NCBI GenBank assembly: GCA_043842855.1
Contig: JBBPJF010000001.1
Span: 62,001-126,000 of the forward strand
Direction of reading: 5' to 3'
DNA length: 64,000 nucleotides
Source of the DNA: QFNR01 sp043842855
GTDB lineage: Bacteria > Pseudomonadota > Gammaproteobacteria > Burkholderiales > Neisseriaceae
The translations under genes were made by a program, and so were the position numbers. Under the pieces are notes generated by a model that saw only the letters and a program-made list of their open reading frames with translations, was not told where the DNA came from and did not search any database. This document shows positions 1-9,003 of this stretch, in pieces; the first letter of the stretch is position 1; each line of letters opens with the position of its first letter.

Positions 1-164
1 GCTAGTGCCTTTTCTACAATTAAGTTTTTACTTCCTGAAGCAGAAGGTAAATCAAACAAAATTACTTCAATTTTCGCATTCGCCAGATGCCCCGCAATCT
101 GGGCCCCCATAACCCCAGCCCCCAGTACCGCAACTTTTTTAACTATTAACTTTTGGTCCGCCAT
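1..164 (-). CDS. 3-hydroxyacyl-CoA dehydrogenase, N-terminal part (cut by window edge)
   Basis: Only the first 54 codons are present; the gene runs off the left edge. The protein begins MADQKLIVKKVAVLGAGVMG, and the GAGVMG stretch is the glycine-rich dinucleotide-binding turn of the NAD-binding domain in 3-hydroxyacyl-CoA dehydrogenases (FadB/HbdA type). This enzyme oxidises L-3-hydroxyacyl-CoA to 3-ketoacyl-CoA in beta-oxidation. The ATG at 164 is preceded by a good AGGAGG ribosome site, so the start is secure. The Rossmann fold sits at the very N-terminus, with no enoyl-CoA hydratase domain in front. It therefore resembles the FadB-like proteins in which the dehydrogenase comes first, not E. 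coli FadB. It lies downstream of fadE on the same strand, separated by about 100 bp holding a strong hairpin. Confidence 0.85.
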   Translation of the reverse strand, partial: MADQKLIVKKVAVLGAGVMGAQIAGHLANAKIEVILFDLPSASGSKNLIVEKAL

Positions 165-200
165 CTCTTACCCCTCCTGCTTTAAATAACTTGCATAAAA

Positions 201-230
201 AGCATGCTGATGTCTGACCATCAGCATGCT
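201..230 (-). terminator. Perfect 12-bp hairpin between fadE and the fadB-like gene
   Basis: Positions 201-212 and 219-230 are exact reverse complements (AGCATGCTGATG) around a 6-nt loop. Read on the minus strand, the direction of both flanking genes, the hairpin is followed by a short T-run (TTTTATG). It fits an intrinsic terminator after fadE, or an attenuating or 3'-stabilising hairpin between two cotranscribed genes. The short T-run makes partial readthrough plausible. The downstream gene has its own strong ribosome site. Confidence 0.7.
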
Positions 231-263
231 AACTCTATTCATTGCGTCATAGGAAATAAAATT

Positions 264-2744
264 TTAGAAGACAAAACGCTCGAGCAAGTGCTCATCGTGC
301 TGCTCCAACTTGCTATCAAAATCATCAACCATGATCACATAACGTTTTAATTTCCGTGCTTCAGTTACCACATCAAATTCTTCCTGTGTAATCCAACCTT
401 CATCTAAAGCTTCCTGGAGACGAGTTCTAGGAGAGAATGATTTGAAGTCTCCCGCTTTTTCCATTTTACGTAGCTTCTTTTCGATAGGCGCTGCCCTAAC
501 CACTGCTTCACGTGCTCGAGGTAACAAAGTCACCAAAGCGGTTGGATCCTCTTTATCTATGTAAAGCCCCGCCCCTAGACGGCTCATGGTAGCACTATCT
601 TCCATCATCAGCTTCACTACTTTATTGCCCAAAGTGTCAGAAGGGCCATGCAAGCGCCGCCCCAGGGGAAATATAAGAATTCTAGCTAAAAAAGCCACAA
701 TCCGGTTAGGTAGATTACGAATGACCCCATCTAAGGCCGACTCAGCTTTGCCCAGCGCAGAATCAAGGCTATACCGAAGTAAAGGAATATCTTCTTCCGG
801 ACTCCCCTCCTGGTCAAATCGACGAAGAGTAGCCGTGGCCATATAAAGGTTACTCACTACATCAGCCAACCGTCCTGAAAGCTTTTCCTTAAACTTCAGG
901 CCACCACCAACGCTTCCCATTGTCAAATCCACCAGCAACATAAAGTTGGCACTTATACGCGTTATTCTCTTGTAGTAAGGTGCAACAGCGCCAGAGCGTG
1001 GAGATTTAGCAAAAATACCATTGGTTAGGCTTAACCAGAAACTCCGAAAGACGTTAGTAAGAACAAAATGCAAATGAGAAGATAGGGCTCTATCAAAGGC
1101 TGCCGCATCACCATTACTCGCTGCCTGTATTTCCTTCAGTACATATGGATGACAACGAATGGCACCTTGTCCAAAGACCATCAAAGTACGTGTCAAAATA
1201 TTAGCACCTTCTACCGTAATGGAAACTGGCATGGACTGATATGCATTGGCCAACGGGTTCCTTGGACCAACCACCACTGCACGTCCGCCAAAAATATCCA
1301 TCGCATGATCAACAGACTGCCGTCCCTTTTCTGTTAAGTTATATTTTAAAATGGCCGATATGACGCTTGGATTTTCACCCGAGTCTAGCGCCACAAGTGC
1401 CAAATCTTGCGAAGCTTCAGAAACGTAAGCGTTACTGGCTATTTCTGCCATAGCTTCCCCTACCCCTTCAAAAGCTCCAATGGGCAAATTAAATTGATCA
1501 CGGACTCTAGCATACAATCCTGTCAAGTAAGCCGTAGATTTAGAAGCTACAGTTGCACTGGCTGGCAACGAAATGCAACGTCCAATTGACAAACATTCCA
1601 TTAACATCATCCAGCCCTTGCCTGCTTTCCCTATACCACCAATAACCCAATCTATTGGAATAAAAACATCTGCCCCCCAGGTTGGTCCATTCATGAAAGG
1701 GCTGCCAATAGGATAGTGTCGACGACCAATATTCACACCCTGATGTTTAGTCGGTACAAGCGCAAGCGTCACCCCAATATCACGCTTCCCTTCAAATTGA
1801 TCACCCAACAAACCATCGGGGTCATATAATTTGAATGCCAGTCCCAGGACAGTCGCCACTGGAGCTAAAGTAATCCAACGTTTCTCCCAGGAGACACGGA
1901 TTCCTAAAACGTTCTGACGGCTTTCACCAGTAATAGGGTCTACATAATCCCCCTTACACACTACACCGTAATCGGGAATACCCCCAGCATCTGATCCTGC
2001 ATGCGGGCTAGTCAATGCGAAACAAGGAATTTCCTCACCTTTAGCCAAACGTGGCAAATAATAGTTCTTTTGTTCCTCGGTACCATAACGTTGTAGCAAT
2101 TCTCCCGGACCTAGAGAATTAGGCACCATTACTGTAACACCAGCCGTTACTGAACGGCTGTTCAATTTACGCAGTACACAGGCATGGGCATATTGTGAAA
2201 ATTCCAGTCCTCCATACTTTTTTTGAATAATCATCCCCCAAATGCCACTATCCTTAATTTTCTTCCATACCTCCTGAGGAAGATCTTTCAAATTATGTAC
2301 AACTTCCCAGTCATCAATCATCTGGCAAAGTTCTTCAAGCGGTCCATCTATGAAAGCTTGTTCTTCCTCAGTTAACACAGAACTTGGATAGTTTAGGAGC
2401 ACATTATAATCAGGCAGCCCTGAGAATAATTCTCCATCCCACCAGACAGTACCTGCATCAATGGCTGCCTGTTCTGTATCTGAGATTTTAGGACTAACCT
2501 TCCTAAACACTGAAAAAATCTTGTCTGAAACCGCACGACGCACAGGCTGGAAAGTAGTAACAATAGCTATCACCAGCACGCCAACATACAAAACTACATG
2601 AAACCATGTGCAGTCCCCCACTAACACATGACCCAACAAAATACCTACTAAAGCAGCTACAGCGATAAAAACCCCCCTAGCTCGCATATACGCTGCAGCC
2701 CCAGCTAGTAGCAGCATTCCAACAATACTTGATAAAATACTCAT
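264..2744 (-). CDS. fadE: Acyl-CoA dehydrogenase FadE (membrane-associated)
   Basis: FadE carries out the first step of beta-oxidation, acyl-CoA to trans-2-enoyl-CoA, passing electrons to ETF. The product is about 826 aa, close to E. coli FadE (814 aa). Residues 1-65 hold two or three hydrophobic segments, as in FadE, which is membrane-bound. The central acyl-CoA dehydrogenase region contains FALTSPHAGSDAGG (near residue 245) and the typical C-terminal flavin-domain stretch around MDIFGGRAVVVGP. The last 280 residues match the FadE-specific C-terminal domain (DUF1974) in length and placement. Three in-frame starts are stacked (TTG 2750, ATG 2747, ATG 2744). The AGGAGG at 2752-2757 is best spaced for the ATG at 2744. 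The gene is followed by a fadB-like gene, forming a fatty acid degradation pair. No FadR-like operator was identified. Confidence 0.95.
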   Translation of the reverse strand: MSILSSIVGMLLLAGAAAYMRARGVFIAVAALVGILLGHVLVGDCTWFHVVLYVGVLVIAIVTTFQPVRRAVSDKIFSVFRKVSPKISDTEQAAIDAGTVWWDGELFSGLPDYNVLLNYPSSVLTEEEQAFIDGPLEELCQMIDDWEVVHNLKDLPQEVWKKIKDSGIWGMIIQKKYGGLEFSQYAHACVLRKLNSRSVTAGVTVMVPNSLGPGELLQRYGTEEQKNYYLPRLAKGEEIPCFALTSPHAGSDAGGIPDYGVVCKGDYVDPITGESRQNVLGIRVSWEKRWITLAPVATVLGLAFKLYDPDGLLGDQFEGKRDIGVTLALVPTKHQGVNIGRRHYPIGSPFMNGPTWGADVFIPIDWVIGGIGKAGKGWMMLMECLSIGRCISLPASATVASKSTAYLTGLYARVRDQFNLPIGAFEGVGEAMAEIASNAYVSEASQDLALVALDSGENPSVISAILKYNLTEKGRQSVDHAMDIFGGRAVVVGPRNPLANAYQSMPVSITVEGANILTRTLMVFGQGAIRCHPYVLKEIQAASNGDAAAFDRALSSHLHFVLTNVFRSFWLSLTNGIFAKSPRSGAVAPYYKRITRISANFMLLVDLTMGSVGGGLKFKEKLSGRLADVVSNLYMATATLRRFDQEGSPEEDIPLLRYSLDSALGKAESALDGVIRNLPNRIVAFLARILIFPLGRRLHGPSDTLGNKVVKLMMEDSATMSRLGAGLYIDKEDPTALVTLLPRAREAVVRAAPIEKKLRKMEKAGDFKSFSPRTRLQEALDEGWITQEEFDVVTEARKLKRYVIMVDDFDSKLEQHDEHLLERFVF

Positions 2745-2747
2745 CAT

Positions 2748-3264
2748 CAAACCTCCTCAAGATCTACGCACAACCCAAATTCCCCAAAAAACAGGGAGAG
2801 TACCAAGCGCCTATCCTTATCATGCAAAAAAGCAGAAAACACCGCCCAAAGACCCACATGCCACAATGTGACAAAAGGCATTTAGGTACATTGAAAATGC
2901 ATCGGCTCTAGTGTCTAGAGGCAGCTATCTGGTTCTAACACCAAATTCCGGTGCAAAGCCCTTCACAGGACTGTTAACCCCTGTTAAAAACGCGTCACAA
3001 AGAGAACTCAAACACCAAAGTTCCAAGACGCCAAATGCCTCGGCAGTCTACGTTCAAACCCCTAAACTGTCAAGTATGGCAAATGCAAGCCCTTACTCAG
3101 GGAATTTTAGTAGAAACCAAGCTGGATGAAAGTTCAGAAATTGGTCCTATTTACTTATTTACTTAGTAGTCACTACTCTGTCCCCAAGCTTTATGCTATT
3201 TCATGTTAAAATTCAGACTCTAAGCTAACTTGGAAATAGCTATTAATGCTTTTATGAAAGAACT
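2748..3264. other. Intergenic spacer between divergent fadE and darP, no gene found
   Basis: About 520 bp without a supportable gene. Two short open frames on the plus strand (2729-2911 and 2911-3129) have no recognisable family, no ribosome site and atypical composition. Promoters for both flanking genes should lie here, but I cannot point to a convincing -35/-10 pair. Confidence 0.6.
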
Positions 3265-3816
3265 ATGCTAGAACATACTGGTGCTGTGCTGAGCAAAACT
3301 AAATTAAAAAAAAATATGGAGAAATTGCAACGCCTCGGTGAACGTCTAATCGCTTTGTCCAAAACCCAGAGGGCTGAGGTCTGTTTGCCTGAACCTCTAC
3401 AGGAGGCTATTGAAGATGTTACGAGAATTAGTTCCAACAGTGCCTTACGTAGACAGGTGCAATACATTGGTAGACTCATGCGGGAATTAGATCAAGAAGA
3501 AGTTCAACTAATCATTAACTATTTTGAGGTTTTAGATGGAAAACATCATGCTTCAACTGCGCATTTGAAACGTCTGGAACGCACTCGAGAGCTTCTCATC
3601 AAAGATCCGGCAGCCTTGACCCAGTATGTAAATTGCTATCCCCAGCTCGAAGTAACTCGCTTAAGAGCTCTAATTAGAAAGCATAAACGACAACAGGAAC
3701 TTGGTAAACCGCTTACCGCTTATCGAGAAATATTTCAGCTAATAAGATCTGCAGAAACATTCACCGAAGTGGAAGCACTCCCTGGAAAACTTTCTTTAGA
3801 ACTTGAAACCACCTGA
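3265..3816 (+). CDS. darP: Ribosome-associated protein DarP/YjgA (DUF615)
   Basis: A 183-aa protein, the same length as E. coli YjgA/DarP, which binds late 50S assembly intermediates. Recognisable features are the helical N-terminal segment (LQRLGERLIALSKTQ), the RRQVQYIGRLMRELD stretch near residue 73 and the HLKRLERTRELLI stretch near 112. The protein is rich in Arg, Lys and Leu, as expected for an RNA-binding helical protein. The ATG at 3265 gives the family-typical length, although the upstream ribosome site (GAAAGAACT) is weak. The gene is transcribed toward trpC, 131 bp away. Confidence 0.9.
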   Translation: MLEHTGAVLSKTKLKKNMEKLQRLGERLIALSKTQRAEVCLPEPLQEAIEDVTRISSNSALRRQVQYIGRLMRELDQEEVQLIINYFEVLDGKHHASTAHLKRLERTRELLIKDPAALTQYVNCYPQLEVTRLRALIRKHKRQQELGKPLTAYREIFQLIRSAETFTEVEALPGKLSLELETT

Positions 3817-3898
3817 AGTAAAATCTTTTCTATGACAAAACCAGTACTTCCTTCCATGCAATGATTTCTTATAACCACCCTTAGAGTTATTTCTCGAC

Positions 3899-3904
3899 TA
3901 TAAT
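3899..3904 (+). promoter_or_regulatory. Possible -10 element upstream of trpC-map
   Basis: A perfect TATAAT lies 44 bp before the trpC start in the darP-trpC spacer. No good -35 hexamer is found at 16-18 bp upstream, so this is a candidate only. Confidence 0.35.
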
Positions 3905-3947
3905 CTACAGCTCGGACTCGAAGTCTAGCTAACCGTTACAGCAAAAA

Positions 3948-4745
3948 ATGGATATACTACAGCTCATCTATGAGACGAAGAAAAAGGAAGTTGCACATGC
4001 TCAAATGGTTCTGTCCCTGCATGAAATAAAAGCGCGTGCTCAAGCAGCTGAACCTACAAGGAGTTTTGCTGAAGCCTTAATCGCCAAAGCCAATCGTAAG
4101 CAAACGGCTATAATTGCTGAAATAAAAAAAGCCAGTCCCTCTAAGGGAACCATTCGTACATATTTTGATCTTGTCCAACTAACACGGGCCTACCAAGCTG
4201 GGGGTGCTACTTGCTTATCAATCCTGACTGATAGTCAGTATTTTCAAGGAGATTTAAGCTATCTAGAACAAGCTAAGTCTGTTTGTAGTCTGCCTTTGTT
4301 GCGTAAAGATTTTATTATAGCTGAGTATCAAGTCTACCAAAGTAGAGTGGCTTATGCAGACGCCATTCTTCTTATTGCTGCTCTACTCTCTAAAGCCCAG
4401 ATGGAAACTTTAGAAGGCTTAGCTTTGGAGAATGGGCTTTCTGTAATAGTGGAAGTACATGCTGAAGAGGAACTCAGCAAAATAGAAAATTTGAAGACGC
4501 CTCTAATAGGAGTTAATAATAGAAATCTAAAAAATTTTACCGTTAATTTGCGACAGACCATTTTACTAAGCAAAGTGATTCCCTCCGACAAGGTTGTCAT
4601 CTGTGAAAGTGGTATCCAATCGCATGAAGATATTCAGCTAATGAAGCAAAATGGCATCTATACTTTCTTGGTCGGAGAAAGCTTAATGAGACAAGATGAT
4701 GTAGAGGGTGCTTTAAAAAAATTAATTGAAAGTGAGTCGCTGTGA
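3948..4745 (+). CDS. trpC: Indole-3-glycerol-phosphate synthase TrpC
   Basis: TrpC closes the indole ring, converting 1-(2-carboxyphenylamino)-1-deoxyribulose 5-phosphate to indole-3-glycerol phosphate in tryptophan synthesis. At 265 aa it matches the single-function enzyme. The (beta/alpha)8 barrel signatures are present: IIAEIKKASPSKG near residue 60 (catalytic Lys in KKASPS), LLRKDFI near 120, IGVNNRNL near 187 and VICESGI near 218. No ribosome site stands out before the ATG at 3948. The other trp genes are not in this window. The stop codon overlaps the GTG start of map, implying translational coupling, which is an unusual pairing. Confidence 0.95.
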   Translation: MDILQLIYETKKKEVAHAQMVLSLHEIKARAQAAEPTRSFAEALIAKANRKQTAIIAEIKKASPSKGTIRTYFDLVQLTRAYQAGGATCLSILTDSQYFQGDLSYLEQAKSVCSLPLLRKDFIIAEYQVYQSRVAYADAILLIAALLSKAQMETLEGLALENGLSVIVEVHAEEELSKIENLKTPLIGVNNRNLKNFTVNLRQTILLSKVIPSDKVVICESGIQSHEDIQLMKQNGIYTFLVGESLMRQDDVEGALKKLIESESL

Positions 4746-5518
4746 GGATCCATCTCAAATCTCCTCAAGAAATTGAAAAGATGAGGATTGCAGGTAAACT
4801 TGCCGCAGAACTGTTGGATTATATAGAGCCATTTGTCCAATGCGGAGTTACTACTAATGAATTAAATGAACTGTGTCATAATTACCAGCTAAACATCCAA
4901 AATACTATTCCTGCTCCCCTACATTATGGGAATCCCCCTTTTCCTAAATCAATCTGCACTTCTGTTAATCATGTTATCTGCCACGGGATACCAAATGATA
5001 TCCCACTGAAAGAAGGAGATATCATCAACATAGACGTTACTGTTATTAAAGATGGATTTCATGGTGATACCAGCCGCATGTTTTCAGTAGGCAAAATCAG
5101 TCACTACGCAAAGCGTCTGATTCAAATCACACATGAATGTATGATGCTCGGTATTAATCAAGTAAAGCCTGGGAATAAATTAGGTAATGTTGGCTACGTT
5201 ATCCAACAACATGCTGAATCTAACGGCTACTCTGTGGTCAGAGAGTTTTGTGGCCATGGCATAGGAAAAAACTTTCATGAAGCGCCTCAAGTCCTGCACT
5301 ATGGTCAACTGAACACTGGGCTTACTCTGGAACCAGGTATGATCTTTACGGTTGAACCCATGATTAATCAGGGGAAACGGCATCTAAAAATACTTAGTGA
5401 TCACTGGACTGTAGTGACTAAAGACCGTTCTTTATCCGCACAATGGGAACACGAAGTATTGGTAACCGATACAGGCTATGAAATACTAACTGTATCACCC
5501 AAGTACGGTATGCCTTAA
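4742..5518 (+). CDS. map: Methionine aminopeptidase, type I
   Basis: Map removes the initiator methionine from nascent proteins, using two metal ions. The 258-aa length is close to E. coli Map (264). Metal ligands are visible: Asp in INIDVTV and Asp in GDTSRMF, His in CGHGIGKNFHE, Glu in FTVEPMI and Glu in WEHEVLVT. The start is GTG at 4742 (MRIHLKSPQEIEKMRIAG), overlapping the trpC stop by 4 bp, so translation is probably coupled to trpC. Map usually sits upstream of glnD or beside rpsB, so this location next to trpC suggests rearrangement. Confidence 0.95.
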   Translation: MRIHLKSPQEIEKMRIAGKLAAELLDYIEPFVQCGVTTNELNELCHNYQLNIQNTIPAPLHYGNPPFPKSICTSVNHVICHGIPNDIPLKEGDIINIDVTVIKDGFHGDTSRMFSVGKISHYAKRLIQITHECMMLGINQVKPGNKLGNVGYVIQQHAESNGYSVVREFCGHGIGKNFHEAPQVLHYGQLNTGLTLEPGMIFTVEPMINQGKRHLKILSDHWTVVTKDRSLSAQWEHEVLVTDTGYEILTVSPKYGMP

Positions 5519-6286
5519 AGTCCAAAATGGATTCTCAATAAAGCTCCATTATGCTTGAACAACACTAAAAGCTCGTTGCCAGGTTTCTGCCGAAGTATGG
5601 TTTAAATCTCCTATTCCTTATGAAAACTTAGCTGCATAGAATGTAATCTATCAGACAATGGTTAATCTCGGAATAGTCACCATATTATAAAATAAAGCAA
5701 AAAGTTATTTATTCTTTTAATGTAATCCGCTTCTATAAGGCCGTCTTGCCCCATCTTTTTGCTATTGAAACACACTACCTTACGCCAGGAAATAATACGC
5801 CTAAATCTTACCAAAGACTATCCTAGCAAAGCGCTTAAGTCAAACCACTTATGAGTCACTATAAAAGTTCGGGTAAACAAAAGTACAAAGCTTTTAAATG
5901 GTATTAGCCAAAAAAATAGAAAAGAAACTGAACGAAAAATCAACTAGACCACTATCCAACTCTCAGGAAAAATATTTTCCATACTGAGGTAATTTCTGAT
6001 CCAAACGAAATTGTTATAACGATCTCATTATACGAGATGCTACTCCATCAGAATATATGGGTAGCATCCAAAGTATTTAAAAATGAAAAACAGCCCTTTA
6101 TTTAGTAAATTAATTCACCGTCGGCATAACACCCGGCAAAATGCCCTATTTACAAGCCTTAATATGAGTCAATTTCTAATTCAAATGGGTTAAATATTTA
6201 TTGGTCATTAGTATACCTCCAATTGACTAAATAGATAACGGCTACAGCATTTTGAAGAAGGAACAGTGATAGTGGAGTAAGAAAAG
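5519..6286. other. Long convergent spacer between map and icd, no gene found
   Basis: About 770 bp with frequent stops in all frames and markedly AT-rich stretches. I see no gene and no convincing remnant. It contains overlapping short inverted repeats at 6022-6068. An ATCTC/GAGAT pair (6022-6026 with 6034-6038) and a GATGCTAC/GTAGCATC pair (6036-6043 with 6061-6068) share bases, so only one can form at a time. It may be a decayed gene, but nothing in it proves that. Confidence 0.5.
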
Positions 6287-6319
6287 GAAGTGAAGCTCCT
6301 CAGCTAGATGATTCACTTC
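6287..6319 (-). terminator. Probable terminator downstream of icd
   Basis: An exact 8-bp inverted repeat, GAAGTGAA (6287-6294) with TTCACTTC (6312-6319), lies 22 bp beyond the icd stop. On the minus strand it is followed by CTTTTCTT. The 17-nt loop and imperfect T-run make it a moderate candidate. Confidence 0.5.
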
Positions 6320-6341
6320 AATTCCCATTCCTTAGTCCATG

Positions 6342-7583
6342 CTACATATTTTTTATCATTTCCTCGCCAAAAGTACAGGTTGAGACTTCGGTAGAACCTT
6401 CCAAATCACGCGCAAAATCATATGTCACAGTCTTAGCCAGAATAGTTTTTTCCATAGCAGTAATAATCTTATCTGCAGCTTCAGTCCAGCCTAAAAACCT
6501 CAACATCATTTCTGCTGATAAAATTAATGAACCTGGATTAACTTTATTCAATCCTGCATATTTGGGCGCAGTGCCGTGTGTAGCCTCAAAAACTGCATAT
6601 TGATCTGATATGTTAGCACCAGGAGCAATACCAATACCCCCTACTTGTGCCGCTAAAGCATCGGAAATGTAATCTCCGTTAAGATTAGTAGTTGCAATCA
6701 CATCATATTCAGCGGGACGTAACAAAATCTGCTGTAAAAAATTATCTGCTATTGCATCCTTGATGATTATTTCTTTCCCAGTATTCGGATTTTTAAATAC
6801 GCACCAGGGTCCTCCATCAATTGGCTGAGCTCCAAATTCATCACGTGCAAGAGCATAAGACCAGTGCATAAATGCCCCTTCTGTGTATTTCATGATGTTA
6901 CCCTTATGCACGATGGTAATACTTTCACGATTATTCTTTATTGCATAATTAACTGCTGCTCTGAATAAACGTTGTGTGCCCTCTCGTGATATAGGCTTGA
7001 TACCAATTCCCGATGTTTCGGGAAAACGTATCTGGGTAACCTTGAATTCATTATGTAAGAAGTCTATAAGCTTTCTAGCGCTCTCACTCCCTGCTTCCCA
7101 CTCAATTCCAGAATATATATCCTCTGTATTCTCACGAAAAATTACCATATCTGTTTGGCTAGGATCTTTTAGTGGAGATGGAACACCCTTAAAATATCGT
7201 ATAGGTCGGACACATTGGTACAAGTCTAACTGCTGCCGCAAGGCTACATTCAAAGAGCGAATTCCTCCTCCTATAGGTGTTGTCATTGGTCCCTTGATGG
7301 AAACTGCGTATTCCTTCAAATACTCCACCGTTTCATCAGGTAACCAAACGCTGTCACTATAAATCTGCGTGGCTTTTTCACCTGCATAAACTTCCATCCA
7401 GTATATTTTTTTTGTCCCCCCATAAGCCTTTTGTATAGCAGCATCTACCACCTTCATCATTACTGGGGTAATGTCTACACCAATACCATCACCCTCTATA
7501 TAGGGTATGATTGGATTGTCGGGTATAGGTTCACCCAAAACTATCTTTTTTCCCCCTGTGGGGATAACAACCTTGTCATTCAT
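6342..7583 (-). CDS. icd: NADP-dependent isocitrate dehydrogenase
   Basis: This TCA cycle enzyme oxidatively decarboxylates isocitrate to 2-oxoglutarate with NADP+. The 413-aa length is close to E. coli Icd (416). The substrate loop GGGIRSLNVALRQ carries the serine that AceK phosphorylates in enteric bacteria. FRENTEDIYSGIE, the metal-binding LNGDYISD and HGTAPKYAG are all present; the Lys-Tyr in the last motif is the NADP-specific pair. A GTG at 7586 and an ATG at 7583 are both open. The ATG gives MNDKVVIPTGGKKI, which aligns with the E. coli N-terminus, and AGGAG lies 9 nt upstream. The gene stands alone between spacers of about 210 and 820 bp. Confidence 0.96.
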   Translation of the reverse strand: MNDKVVIPTGGKKIVLGEPIPDNPIIPYIEGDGIGVDITPVMMKVVDAAIQKAYGGTKKIYWMEVYAGEKATQIYSDSVWLPDETVEYLKEYAVSIKGPMTTPIGGGIRSLNVALRQQLDLYQCVRPIRYFKGVPSPLKDPSQTDMVIFRENTEDIYSGIEWEAGSESARKLIDFLHNEFKVTQIRFPETSGIGIKPISREGTQRLFRAAVNYAIKNNRESITIVHKGNIMKYTEGAFMHWSYALARDEFGAQPIDGGPWCVFKNPNTGKEIIIKDAIADNFLQQILLRPAEYDVIATTNLNGDYISDALAAQVGGIGIAPGANISDQYAVFEATHGTAPKYAGLNKVNPGSLILSAEMMLRFLGWTEAADKIITAMEKTILAKTVTYDFARDLEGSTEVSTCTFGEEMIKNM

Positions 7584-7797
7584 CACTGCAAACTCCTATT
7601 CCGGCTAATCATTAATTTCCTTACGACTTAACTGTATATAAGCCAATCGCCTTCCAGCCGACTTGGGTTAAATAGGCGGCAGAACCCTCAGGCTAATACC
7701 CTTAACGCTACAAACCTGAAGCATTTTTCTACTTATTGAGTAAGTCAAAGGCATACGAAGAACAACACCTACCCCTTAATTATTATTTCTACTTCAG

Positions 7798-8979
7798 CTA
7801 AGGACAGCTAACTGCTAAGGCTATCCCCATGCCTCCACCAATACACAAGGCAGCCAAACCTTTTGATAGTTGTCTTTTTCTCATTTCATGCAGAAGGGTA
7901 ACCAAAATACGGCAACCAGAGGCCCCAATCGGATGGCCCAGTGCAATAGCTCCTCCGTTAACATTAGTGATGGAAGAATCTAATTGCAAAGCTTCCATCA
8001 CCGCTAAGGCCTGAGAAGCAAAGGCCTCATTTAATTCTATAAGTTCCAGTTCTTCAAGTTTCCAATTGGCTTTATACAAAGTTTTCTTTATAGCTTCTAC
8101 CGGCCCCATGCCCATTAATTCTGGCGTACAACCAGAGGTTTCACTAGCCACTACCGTCGCTAAGGGTTTCAAACCTAATCTCTCTGCTCGTTCCTCAGAC
8201 ATCAGCATTACAGCTGCTGCCCCATCATTAATACTTGATGCATTCGCGGCAGTCACCGTACCGGCTGGATCAAAAATAGGCTTCAGTCGCGCCATTGATT
8301 CATAATTCGCTCCAGCTCTAACACCTTCATCTTTAACTAGTTCCCATTGTCCTTGTCTATCCGACACTCTGACCGCGGCAATTTCATCAACAAAGCGGCC
8401 CTGCTCAAGCGCCTTTATTGCCCTGTGCTGAGATTCAAGAGCAAAATGATCTTGTTCCTCTCTAGAGACACGATGCAGATTTGCAACCTTTTCAGCGGTT
8501 ATACCCATGTGATAGCCTTGGTAGGCATCTGTTAGCCCATCCCTTAATAGGCTATCTATCATGGAGGCGTCCCCCATTTTTTTGCCTCTACGCATTTCCT
8601 CTATTAGGAAGGGTGCTCTCGACATAGACTCTTGTCCGCCTGCGATAACTACCTCAGCATGTCCTGCTGCAATAGACCGAGCTGCCAATTGCACTGCCTT
8701 CAAACCAGAACCGCACACCAAGTTCACACCAAAGCAGGATACTTCCACGGGCAAACCAGCCAGCAGGGCGGCTTGTCTCGCCGTATTCTGACCTAGCCCC
8801 GCGGTTAATACGTGCCCCATCACTACTTCTTCTACTGCTGCAGCACCGAGCTTAGTATCTTCCAACACAGCTCGAATCACCGTTGCACCCAATTGCACAG
8901 CAGGGACACCTGCTAATCCACCCCCAAACTTCCCGATAGCGGTCCTTTTTGCTGAGACAATCACCGCTTTTTTATTCAT
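7798..8979 (-). CDS. Acetyl-CoA C-acetyltransferase (thiolase)
   Basis: A thiolase-family enzyme of 393 aa that condenses two acetyl-CoA to acetoacetyl-CoA, or cleaves 3-ketoacyl-CoA in beta-oxidation. Catalytic residues are in standard places: Cys89 (NLVCGSGL), His349 (GHPIGASG) and Cys379 (CIGGGMG). Length and sequence resemble the biosynthetic AtoB/PhaA group. No phaB or phaC lies nearby, so a polyhydroxybutyrate role cannot be claimed. With fadE and the fadB-like gene in the same window it may complete beta-oxidation. The ribosome site GAGGA precedes the ATG at 8979. The gene follows lrgB by 24 bp and is probably the last gene of the fabI-lrgA-lrgB-thiolase transcript. Confidence 0.92.
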   Translation of the reverse strand: MNKKAVIVSAKRTAIGKFGGGLAGVPAVQLGATVIRAVLEDTKLGAAAVEEVVMGHVLTAGLGQNTARQAALLAGLPVEVSCFGVNLVCGSGLKAVQLAARSIAAGHAEVVIAGGQESMSRAPFLIEEMRRGKKMGDASMIDSLLRDGLTDAYQGYHMGITAEKVANLHRVSREEQDHFALESQHRAIKALEQGRFVDEIAAVRVSDRQGQWELVKDEGVRAGANYESMARLKPIFDPAGTVTAANASSINDGAAAVMLMSEERAERLGLKPLATVVASETSGCTPELMGMGPVEAIKKTLYKANWKLEELELIELNEAFASQALAVMEALQLDSSITNVNGGAIALGHPIGASGCRILVTLLHEMRKRQLSKGLAALCIGGGMGIALAVSCP

Positions 8980-9003
8980 AACTGTTTCATCCTCATCTGG
9001 TTC

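Noticed and set aside
2911..3129. 72-codon frame on the plus strand between fadE and darP
   Set aside because: No recognisable family, no ribosome site, and a low-complexity composition rich in Ser, Lys, Pro and Asn typical of chance frames. Joining it to the preceding 2729-2911 frame gives nothing meaningful.
6976..7362. 128-codon frame antisense to icd
   Set aside because: It is a shadow of the well conserved icd reading frame, without a ribosome site or family match.
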